A stretch of DNA of 6,614 bases from Ktedonobacter sp. (GTDB lineage: Bacteria; Chloroflexota; Ktedonobacteria; Ktedonobacterales; Ktedonobacteraceae), in the NCBI GenBank assembly GCA_003450555.1, contig DMFQ01000189.1, positions 4,274 to 10,887 on the forward strand. The letters are read 5' to 3'. This document shows, in pieces, positions 1 through 4,873 of this stretch. How positions within the stretch are numbered: the stretch's first letter is position 1; every line of letters begins with the position of its first letter. The notes beneath the pieces are model-generated. The model searched no databases, was not told the DNA's origin, and saw only the letters and a program-made list of their open reading frames with translations. Made by a program: the position numbers and the translations under genes.

Positions 1-4
1 GGCG

Positions 5-32
5 GCGCGGTGAAGTTCCGCGTTTTCTTTTT
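5..32 (+). terminator. Possible intrinsic terminator of a plus-strand gene left of the window
   Basis: CGCGG (6-10) and CCGCG (18-22) form a 5-bp stem around a 7-base loop, extendable by G-U pairs, and are followed at once by TTTTCTTTTT (23-32). The T run lies on the plus-strand side only, so this would stop transcription coming from the left and not that of the minus-strand methyltransferase gene. The stem is short. A plus-strand reading frame is also open through this sequence to a TGA at 58-60, so the run could instead be coding sequence at the 3' end of a convergent gene. The window edge prevents a decision. Confidence 0.3.
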
Positions 33-62
33 GTGAATTCCAAAGGTAACGTTCTGAAATGA

Positions 63-890
63 TCAGCGTATTTTTCTTCTCTGCCTGTCTATTTCGTATA
101 GCATGATCGAGGTCGCGCAGGCCACGTTCAGAGAAGAAGCAGAACCGTGGATGGGTATTTTAACAGTAACATCACAGAGTTCCTGGTAACTTGCGCTGAG
201 GCCCCACGTCTCGTTACCAACAAGCAATACCGTAGGAGGAGTAAAATCGTGTGCTGAGATTTCCTTTTCAGCTTTCTCACTACTTCCAACTATCTGCACG
301 GCACCGAGCCTGGTTTGCATCATTTCAAACCAGGGCAACAGCTCTTTATGCGAAGGCATTCTGATGACTGGCAGGGCAAATAAAGAACCTGTGGTGGCAC
401 TGATGGTTTCTGGGTCATACAGGTCTACGGCGTGACCCGTGATGATCATACCAGCCACTTTTAATGCGTCGCAGGAACGAATGATTGTCCCCAGATTCCC
501 AGGGCTGGCGGGTCTATCAAAAACCACGACGAGCATGTCTTCGCCGATGGGGATACGTGACAGGATATCTTCGGGCATAGCAACAAGCGCGAGGAGTTCC
601 GACGGTTCTGCTTTGTTACTCAGCTTTTCCAATAGTGGCAGAGGTACTTCAAAATGGGTTTTTGCCGGAGCACGCGCAAGAATATTTTTGGCCCAATCTG
701 ATAACTCCTTATCTCTCGCATAGACAAAAGCATTGATGGTCCAATTGTACTGGATGGCCTGGTTGATCGGGCGCACCCCTTCGATAAAGAACTCTTTCTG
801 CTTTTGCCGCTTTTCTCGTTTCCTGCGCAGGGTTTCAATGTACTGGAAATCATTGTTTTCTGAGTAAATTCTGACAACTTTCGGCTTCAT
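63..890 (-). CDS. TrmH/SpoU-family RNA 2'-O-methyltransferase
   Basis: This 275-residue protein belongs to the SPOUT (TrmH) class, which uses S-adenosylmethionine to methylate ribose 2'-OH groups in rRNA or tRNA. A basic N-terminal part (about 1-45, rich in K/R with FFIEGVRPI) matches the substrate-binding domain usual in this family. The catalytic domain has all three SPOUT motifs: NLGTIIRSCDA (132-142, with N132 and R138), LLVGNETWGLS (222-232) and IPIHGSASSLNVACA (245-259, with N255). These build the trefoil knot that binds the cofactor. Length is normal for the two-domain members. The ATG overlaps the hflX stop as ATGA (890-887), so translation is probably coupled to hflX; no strong separate ribosome binding site lies at the usual distance. 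The family is seen clearly, but the target nucleotide cannot be told, so no gene symbol is given. Confidence 0.93.
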   Translation of the reverse strand: MKPKVVRIYSENNDFQYIETLRRKREKRQKQKEFFIEGVRPINQAIQYNWTINAFVYARDKELSDWAKNILARAPAKTHFEVPLPLLEKLSNKAEPSELLALVAMPEDILSRIPIGEDMLVVVFDRPASPGNLGTIIRSCDALKVAGMIITGHAVDLYDPETISATTGSLFALPVIRMPSHKELLPWFEMMQTRLGAVQIVGSSEKAEKEISAHDFTPPTVLLVGNETWGLSASYQELCDVTVKIPIHGSASSLNVACATSIMLYEIDRQRRKIR

Positions 891-1675
891 CTACCATGAA
901 TCTCCGCTCGCAGACTTTTCGTTGGTATCTGCTGGAAGGCGAGGAGCGGTCCACTGTGATTGTTCGGCATGTGGCCGCGGATGCGGGTACCGTTTGCCTC
1001 GTAACTTTCTTCTTCAATTGTGCCAAACTGGTGGAATTGTGCCACCAACTCACCTCGATCGTAGGGGATCAGTACGTCGAGCGCGACAAACTGCAACATG
1101 AGATTGTCACTGATACAGCGCAGCAGTTCATCGATACCTATCCCTTTCAGGGCAGATACGCGTACTTTTGGTAGTTCCGCGGCAATGCCCGTTAACTGTG
1201 TGATATCCGTGGAGAGCAGGTCTGCTTTATTCAGAGCTACGACCACCGGGCGACCACCAGCGCCAATCTCTTCCAATACCTGCTCGACGGCCTTAACCTG
1301 GTTGAGCATGTGGGGACTCGATGCATCGACGACGTGGACAAGCAGGTCTGCCTCGGCAACTTCTTCAAGTGTGGCACGAAAGGCCGCCACCAGGACGGTA
1401 GGCAGGCGTTGTACAAACCCTACAGTATCGGTCAGGAGAAATTCCTGGCCGCCAGTCAGCCGTACGCGCCGCGTCATCGGGTCAAGTGTGGCGAACAGCT
1501 TATTCTCAGACAGGCTGTTTGAACTGGCAAGGCGATTGAGTAATGTGGATTTGCCCGCGTTGGTATAGCCAACCAGCGCCACTACTGGCGCTCCTACGTC
1601 TTTGCGCCGGTCGCGGTGGAGCTGCCGCTGCGTGCGCACCTGCTCCAACTCTTCCTGGAAGCTGTTCTTTCTCAC
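887..1675 (-). CDS. hflX: HflX GTPase, C-terminal part (G domain and C-terminal domain), separated by frameshift
   Basis: This frame carries the rest of HflX after the frameshift. In repaired numbering (447 residues) it holds the end of the coiled linker (QEELEQVRTQRQLHRDRR, from 192), then the G domain with G1 GYTNAGKST (221-229), switch I region FATLDPMTRR, G3 DTVGFVQRLP (268 on), G4 NKAD (334-337) and G5 SALKG (359-363). The HflX-type C-terminal domain follows, with IPYDRGELVAQFH and GTRIRGHMP. HflX is a GTPase that splits stalled or stressed 70S ribosomes. All GTP-binding motifs look intact, so damage is limited to the frame break. The GTG at 1675 has no ribosome binding site and lies inside the conserved linker, so it is unlikely to be a true start; the in-frame homologous sequence begins at 1657. 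The stop overlaps the trmH-like start by 4 bases. Confidence 0.88.
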   Translation of the reverse strand: MRKNSFQEELEQVRTQRQLHRDRRKDVGAPVVALVGYTNAGKSTLLNRLASSNSLSENKLFATLDPMTRRVRLTGGQEFLLTDTVGFVQRLPTVLVAAFRATLEEVAEADLLVHVVDASSPHMLNQVKAVEQVLEEIGAGGRPVVVALNKADLLSTDITQLTGIAAELPKVRVSALKGIGIDELLRCISDNLMLQFVALDVLIPYDRGELVAQFHQFGTIEEESYEANGTRIRGHMPNNHSGPLLAFQQIPTKSLRAEIHGR

Positions 1676-2231
1676 GTCGTAATATGCGCCGGTCTACCTC
1701 GATCTGCTTTTCACCTTCACCGCGCTGCTGCACGCTACCTTTCTGACGTGATAGGTGCGACCATTGGCGTGCTATGCGCGGCAGATCATACTCGATCTGC
1801 GCCATCTCAACCTGCAAACGGCCCTCTTTCGTCTGTGCACGCTGGCCAAAAATGATCAGGATCAACGCGGTACGATCGAGTACCTGCGTCTCCATCTCTC
1901 GCTCCAGTGTGCGATGCTGTCCCGGCGTCAGCTCAAGATCAAAGATTACACCGTCGCAATCGTGAAAGCGCAGCAGTTCCGCGATTTCCTGGACTTTGCC
2001 GGAGCCTAGCAGTGTTCCTGAGTGGGGGCGGGTCAATTTTTGCGTTACACGATCGACGCAGACAACACCCGCAGTTGCTGCCAACTGTGCCAATTCATCC
2101 AATGATTCTTCAACCGGCCAGTCAGTTCCAGGCATATCGACTCCGACCAGGATAGCACGCTGAGGCGCTCGGGAAAGGAGGGTATTCGATTGATTGTCAA
2201 CACCCGTGGCGCGTATGGATTGTTCGGACAT
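1506..2231 (-). CDS. hflX: HflX GTPase, N-terminal part, frameshifted
   Basis: Residues 1-191 are the HflX N-terminal domain and the start of the linker: RAILVGVD (25-32), TLLGSGKVQEI (73-83), the nucleotide-binding-type stretch VIFDLELTPGQ (95-105), VLDRTALIL (117-125) and QRGEGEKQIEVDRRILRR (169-186). After L191 the frame runs through 50 residues rich in A, P, R and G with no likeness to HflX, ending at 1506, while the family sequence continues in the +1 frame from 1657. Removing one base would give a single 447-residue protein of normal length from 2231 to 887. An upstream in-frame TTG at 2243 is possible, but I chose the ATG at 2231 because GGAG sits 6 bases before it. As written, the cell would make an N-terminal fragment without a GTPase domain, unless ribosomes shift or the extra base is an error. 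Confidence 0.85.
   Translation of the reverse strand: MSEQSIRATGVDNQSNTLLSRAPQRAILVGVDMPGTDWPVEESLDELAQLAATAGVVCVDRVTQKLTRPHSGTLLGSGKVQEIAELLRFHDCDGVIFDLELTPGQHRTLEREMETQVLDRTALILIIFGQRAQTKEGRLQVEMAQIEYDLPRIARQWSHLSRQKGSVQQRGEGEKQIEVDRRILRREKEQLPGRVGAGAHAAAAPPRPAQRRRSASSGAGWLYQRGQIHITQSPCQFKQPV
1651..1661 (-). other. hflX frameshift site in a short palindrome
   Basis: On the plus strand the site reads CTTCC-T-GGAAG, a perfect 5-bp inverted repeat around one base. The minus-strand codons are CTT CCA GGA in the N-terminal frame, while the homologous frame needs CTT CAG GAA. One surplus C (complement of G1657 or G1658) accounts for the whole shift, giving the expected linker EQL-QEELEQV. No long homopolymer is present, so the usual homopolymer miscall is less likely. 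The extra base also completes the palindrome arms, which fits mutation by template switching at quasi-palindromes. CTT followed by C could in principle allow +1 slippage, but no stop codon or stimulatory element is visible next to it. Confidence 0.8.
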
Positions 2232-2237
2232 AATGTA

Positions 2238-2241
2238 CTCC
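2238..2241 (-). promoter_or_regulatory. Ribosome binding site deciding the hflX start
   Basis: GGAG on the minus strand ends 6 bases before the ATG at 2231. The alternative TTG at 2243 overlaps this motif and has no comparable site upstream, so the ATG four codons inside is preferred. Confidence 0.65.
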
Positions 2242-2540
2242 AATTCTTCGTTGTCTTGAGTAATGGGATTCTTAGGGATGCCAGGCTATCTGGCAAAGCT
2301 GCAAGCCGAAGACTGGATGAAGGCCGATCCGCAATCGTGGGGAAGATGTTGAGCAGATACCATAATCTACTGTAGTCAACAACAATGGAAAGACCTTCAC
2401 CGTCATCTACCATTCGCGTCGAACATCGTACAGCAAGAGCCGCTATTCAAATATGTAGCGTCTTGATGTAACTGGATGCGTTCCGCGAATTGAGTAAAAT
2501 TAGATAAAGGTTATCACTGTATGTTTTCTCCTATGGATTT

Positions 2541-2567
2541 CCTGGTACTACCCAAAGGTACACCAGG
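2541..2567. repeat. Hairpin with stepped stem
   Basis: CCTGGT (2541-2546) pairs with ACCAGG (2562-2567), and TACC (2549-2552) pairs with GGTA (2557-2560) around the 4-base loop CAAA. AC faces C as a small internal loop. No T run follows on either strand, so it is not a standard intrinsic terminator. It lies about 85 bases after the ABC-F stop. Confidence 0.45.
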
Positions 2568-2602
2568 CGCTTCAAAAAGTCAAGAGTAAATCTCTCTCCA
2601 CA

Positions 2603-2639
2603 TTTGCAAATTGAGCAACTCAGCAACTCAATCTGCAAA
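2603..2639 (-). terminator. 13-bp hairpin just after the ABC-F stop
   Basis: The arms at 2603-2615 and 2627-2639 pair over 13 bp around an 11-base loop, starting 11 bases after the ABC-F stop. One position is A opposite C on the plus strand but becomes a G-U pair in minus-strand RNA, so the full stem exists only in the transcript of the upstream gene. That suggests an RNA role at the 3' end of the ABC-F mRNA. No U run follows, so termination would have to be factor-assisted, or the hairpin may protect the 3' end. The loop region also holds a tandem GCAACTCA repeat (2623-2630 and just before). Confidence 0.45.
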
Positions 2640-2650
2640 CTTAGTAAAGA

Positions 2651-4270
2651 TTACGCTCTCTTCAAGAGTTCGTCATGCTCCGTCTTATAGGCCATGATGC
2701 GACCTTCCGGCATCAATAGCAGCGTATCGGGTTGCAGGTAGCGCACAAAGTCGATATCATGCGTCACCGCGATAATCGTGCCGTTGTAATCGCCTAGCGC
2801 CTCGCCAATAATAGTGCGCGATAGCACATCGAGGTGGGTGGTTGGCTCGTCGAGCACGAGCAAGTTGGGGCCATCCAGCACCATTTTTGCCAGCGCCAAC
2901 CGTGTCTTCTCACCGCCACTGAGCGTGCCTATCTGCTGGAACACCCTGCTGCCACTGAATAAGAAGCGTCCCAATATGCTGCGTACCCGTTTGGGGTCTG
3001 CTGGCAACACCTCTGTTGCCTCGCTTAAAAGGGTGTTGTCATAGCCAAGCCCCTCGTTTTCCTGGGCGTAATATCCCAAACGAACGCGGTCACCCATCGT
3101 TACCCTCCCAGCGTCTAAGGTTGTGATGTCCAGCAGCGTACGCAAGAGCGTTGTTTTTCCCGCACCGTTCAACCCGACAACTACGAGACGCTGTCCCCGT
3201 TCGATCTGAAAACTAATGTTGCGAAAGATTTCCTTTGTGCCGTAACGCTTAGCCAGGCGCTCAGCGCGAAGGACGATCTGCGCGCTCTGCTGGCGTACCG
3301 GAAAGTCGATCTTGATCCGTCGACTGGCCTGCGGTAGATTGGGTTTGCTCGCCTCAAGTGTGGCGATGCGCTTGTCCACATTAATACGCTGGCTCACACG
3401 CGTTGCGCCATACCCTCGTAGTTTCTCGGAAGTCTTGCGCAGCCGCGCGATTTCGCGTTCCTGCTGTGACTTTGTGCGCTCCATCAGGGCAAGGGCGTCT
3501 CCCGCCAGAGTGAGGTAGCTGCTGTAGTTCCCCCGGTATTCTTCCAGTTTATGGGTAAATTCGTTGAGACGCAGCACTTTGTTGATACTGCGGTCAAGCA
3601 GGTCCATATCGTGCGATATGATCAGCAGCGCACCGCTATATTTGGCCAGGAAGTCCATCAGCCATTCTGTCGCATCAACATCAAGGAAGTTGGTCGGCTC
3701 GTCAAGCAGCAGGAGATCGGGGGCCTGGAAGAGCAAACGCGCCAGCGCTAACTTCGTCTTTTGACCACCGCTCAATGTCTGTACCAGCCGCTCGAGCGTC
3801 ACGCCTCCCAGCTTCAAGCCAGCCACCAACTGCTCCGCGCGCGCGTCGGCATCGTAGTAGCCCAGGCGGTCAAGCGCGTCCTGTGCTTGCTCAAAGTGCT
3901 TTAATAGTATTGGCAAATGGGCATTATTGGTCGTTTGGGCGGCTTCCGCGATCTTATTGGTCAGTGTCTCATACGCTTCGATAGCCGTATCAAGTCCGAT
4001 GCTATTAAAGATGAAATCGCGGACAGTCGTGCCATCGGCCACTGATGTTTCGTGCGCTACATCCTGTGAGAGGTATCCATAGGTGCGCGGTAACATGACC
4101 TTTCCGCCGTCAGCTTCCTGAATACCCGCAACTATCTTGAGCAGCGAGCTTTTGCCCGCGCCATTGACCCCAATCAGCCCGGCCTTTTCTCCAGGTGCTA
4201 CCGTAAACGATACATTATCCAGCACAAGTCGTGGCCCATATGAAAGTGAAATGCTATTAACCTGTAACAT
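2651..4270 (-). CDS. ABC-F family ATP-binding protein (ribosome-associated ATPase)
   Basis: This 539-residue protein has two ABC ATPase domains and no membrane segment, the layout of the ABC-F family, whose members bind the ribosomal E site and act in translation control or protection from ribosome-targeting drugs. Domain 1: Walker A GVNGAGKSS (34-42), signature LSGGQ (166-170), Walker B LLLLDEPTNFLD (186-197), H-loop SHD (219-221). Domain 2: Walker A GLNGAGKTT (366-374), signature LSGGE (450-454), Walker B LLVLDEPTTHLD (470-481), H-loop THD (503-505). Between them a charged helical linker (about 243-320, rich in R/K/E) corresponds to the P-site-tRNA-interacting segment. Both catalytic glutamates (E191 and E475) are present. 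I start at the ATG at 4270, just before the conserved LQVNSISLSYG; AAGGA lies 10 bases upstream. An upstream start at 4330 would add 20 basic residues not expected in the family. Whether it is a housekeeping or a resistance type cannot be told from the sequence alone. Confidence 0.93.
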   Translation of the reverse strand: MLQVNSISLSYGPRLVLDNVSFTVAPGEKAGLIGVNGAGKSSLLKIVAGIQEADGGKVMLPRTYGYLSQDVAHETSVADGTTVRDFIFNSIGLDTAIEAYETLTNKIAEAAQTTNNAHLPILLKHFEQAQDALDRLGYYDADARAEQLVAGLKLGGVTLERLVQTLSGGQKTKLALARLLFQAPDLLLLDEPTNFLDVDATEWLMDFLAKYSGALLIISHDMDLLDRSINKVLRLNEFTHKLEEYRGNYSSYLTLAGDALALMERTKSQQEREIARLRKTSEKLRGYGATRVSQRINVDKRIATLEASKPNLPQASRRIKIDFPVRQQSAQIVLRAERLAKRYGTKEIFRNISFQIERGQRLVVVGLNGAGKTTLLRTLLDITTLDAGRVTMGDRVRLGYYAQENEGLGYDNTLLSEATEVLPADPKRVRSILGRFLFSGSRVFQQIGTLSGGEKTRLALAKMVLDGPNLLVLDEPTTHLDVLSRTIIGEALGDYNGTIIAVTHDIDFVRYLQPDTLLLMPEGRIMAYKTEHDELLKRA

Positions 4271-4341
4271 AGCTAGCTTATCCTTCGATCCTTGTCGTTT
4301 ATTTCTTGTTTTCTGCTTCCAATGAAGCAATGTTGCTAAAC

Positions 4342-4386
4342 CGCGCCTGGTTGCTCATGCCAGTAGTGTATAAAAAAGCAGGCGCG
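4342..4386. repeat. 8-bp inverted repeat in the ABC-F leader
   Basis: CGCGCCTG (4342-4349) and CAGGCGCG (4379-4386) are perfect complements separated by 29 bases. In the minus-strand transcript a run of six U follows the first arm, inside the loop, so it is not placed as in an intrinsic terminator. The loop also contains TTGCTCATGC (4351-4360), which recurs in complement at 4473-4482. Confidence 0.5.
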
Positions 4387-4409
4387 CTAATTGGGTGTCG
4401 GACGGTAGT

Positions 4410-4499
4410 GGGCACACTCTCATGCATAAATGAAGTGGTCTATGCGATGCCTGAAGGCTGTGCGCGCGTTATGCATGAGCAATCAGCAGTGAGGTGCCC
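4410..4499. repeat. Nested inverted repeats in the ABC-F leader
   Basis: CTCATGCATAA (4419-4429) is the exact complement of TTATGCATGAG (4469-4479), 11 bp. An outer pair, GGGCAC (4410-4415) and GTGCCC (4494-4499), encloses it. The segment at 4473-4482 (GCATGAGCAA) is also the exact complement of TTGCTCATGC at 4351-4360, so the same stretch can form either of two stems, but not both. Such alternative pairing is the layout of attenuation-type leaders. The family of the downstream gene makes that plausible, but there is no direct evidence. Confidence 0.5.
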
Positions 4500-4570
4500 G
4501 TGCGATACACGCCAGTAGGTGAGAGTTGAGGAAGGAAGGAAACAACGTTTTTTGTTCTCTTGAAGAGGCT

Positions 4571-4664
4571 ACCCTGACTTTTAGGGGCGCCCAAACGAAA
4601 CGAACATAAAATTACTCACTCAGCTTCTCGTGAGCTGCCAGTGAGCAAGATGCTTCGTCAGGGT
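4571..4664. repeat. 94-bp fold-back element with 8-bp terminal inverted repeats
   Basis: ACCCTGAC (4571-4578) and GTCAGGGT (4657-4664) are perfect complements at the ends of a 94-bp stretch. Inside lies a second hairpin: CTCACT (4615-4620) with AGTGAG (4640-4645), then CAGCT (4621-4625) with AGCTG (4633-4637). GGGCGCCC (4584-4591) is itself palindromic. The right arm can also pair with ACCCTG at 4682-4687. The layout resembles a miniature inverted-repeat element, but no target-site duplication is visible (GGCT on the left, TAAA on the right), so a plain RNA structure is equally possible. Confidence 0.4.
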
Positions 4665-4694
4665 TAAAGACATTTGTCTCTACCCTGTGCCACT

Positions 4695-4735
4695 TCCTGC
4701 CGCATAAGCCCGGCGTTATCGCTCATGCGGCAGGG
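4695..4735. repeat. Strong 14-bp hairpin in the presumed ABC-F leader
   Basis: The arms at 4696-4709 and 4721-4734 (core CCTGCCGCAT and ATGCGGCAGG) pair over 14 bp with one wobble or mismatch, extendable by a G-T pair, around an 11-base loop. It is the most stable local structure in the gap. Neither strand shows a T run after it, so it is not a classical intrinsic terminator. It lies about 140 bases after the aldolase stop and about 80 bases after the predicted transcription start of the ABC-F promoter, so it could stop read-through from either. Confidence 0.55.
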
Positions 4736-4818
4736 TTGATCATCTGGATGCTAATACCTATAAACATTGTCGTGAAGTTCCTACTATCCACTAATCTGTA
4801 TTGCTACTTCTGTATGTC

Positions 4819-4847
4819 ATACTATCATGCTATCAGGGTACTGTCAA
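4819..4847 (-). promoter_or_regulatory. Near-consensus sigma70-type promoter for the ABC-F gene
   Basis: On the minus strand TTGACA (4847-4842) is a perfect -35 box. A 17-base spacer leads to TAGTAT (4824-4819), five of six matches to TATAAT, preceded by TG one base upstream (extended -10). Transcription would start near 4812 and run towards the ABC-F gene at 4270, giving a leader of about 540 bases. The -35 box begins 26 bases after the aldolase stop, so it serves a new transcription unit. ACCCTG lies inside the spacer (4839-4834) and recurs in the same orientation at 4736-4731 and 4664-4659, a possible but unproven operator. Confidence 0.7.
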
Positions 4848-4873
4848 ATAAGCTCACCGTTTGCCTCCATTCT

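Larger units (their letters stand above)
2232..2650. other. Intergenic region between ABC-F gene and hflX
   Basis: These 419 bases hold no convincing gene. Minus-strand reading frames of up to 44 codons exist (for example from an ATG at 2406), but they lack a ribosome binding site and recognisable protein sequence, and the longer out-of-frame readings that run into hflX are shadows. Two hairpins lie on the ABC-F side (2541-2567 and 2603-2639). A minus-strand promoter for hflX is expected here, but I see only weak matches, such as TTTCCA and TAGATT 16 bases apart near 2360-2390, too poor to call. Confidence 0.6.
4271..4873. other. Structured intergenic region upstream of the ABC-F gene
   Basis: These 603 bases hold no gene I can support, but they are unusually rich in inverted repeats, listed separately. 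A strong minus-strand promoter lies at its right end. Short minus-strand frames occur: 18 codons from 4476 to 4420 (peptide MHNARTAFRHRIDHFIYA) and 42 codons from 4427 to 4299. Neither has a ribosome binding site. A plus-strand frame across 4306-4518 also lacks one and lies antisense to the expected leader. The ribosome binding site of the ABC-F gene (AAGGA at 4285-4281, minus strand) is at its left end. Confidence 0.6.

Noticed and set aside
1098..1568. 156-codon plus-strand open frame opposite hflX
   Set aside because: It lies fully antisense to the conserved GTPase domain, with S/R/A/T-rich composition typical of an opposite-strand shadow.
2345..2395. Promoter for hflX
   Set aside because: Candidate boxes (TTTCCA/TAGATT, or TTGACT without a matching -10) match poorly or are wrongly spaced.
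2045..2413. 122-codon minus-strand open frame upstream of and over hflX
   Set aside because: Its overlap with hflX is in another frame, its sequence resembles no family, and it has no ribosome binding site; it is a shadow of the HflX N-terminal region.
4271..4330. Upstream extension of the ABC-F protein by 20 residues
   Set aside because: The added residues are basic and outside the family core, and the ATG at 4270 directly precedes the conserved first strand with AAGGA upstream.
4299..4427. 42-codon minus-strand open frame just before the ABC-F gene
   Set aside because: The peptide composition looks fairly natural, but there is no ribosome binding site and the frame is interwoven with inverted repeats. 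I cannot support it as a gene, though a decayed coding remnant is possible.
4306..4518. 70-codon plus-strand open frame in the ABC-F leader
   Set aside because: It starts with TTG without a ribosome binding site, overlaps several inverted repeats and is antisense to the expected leader; no recognisable domain.
4695..4735. Intrinsic terminator of the aldolase operon
   Set aside because: The hairpin is strong, but no T run follows it on the minus strand and a new promoter lies between it and the aldolase stop; listed as a repeat instead.
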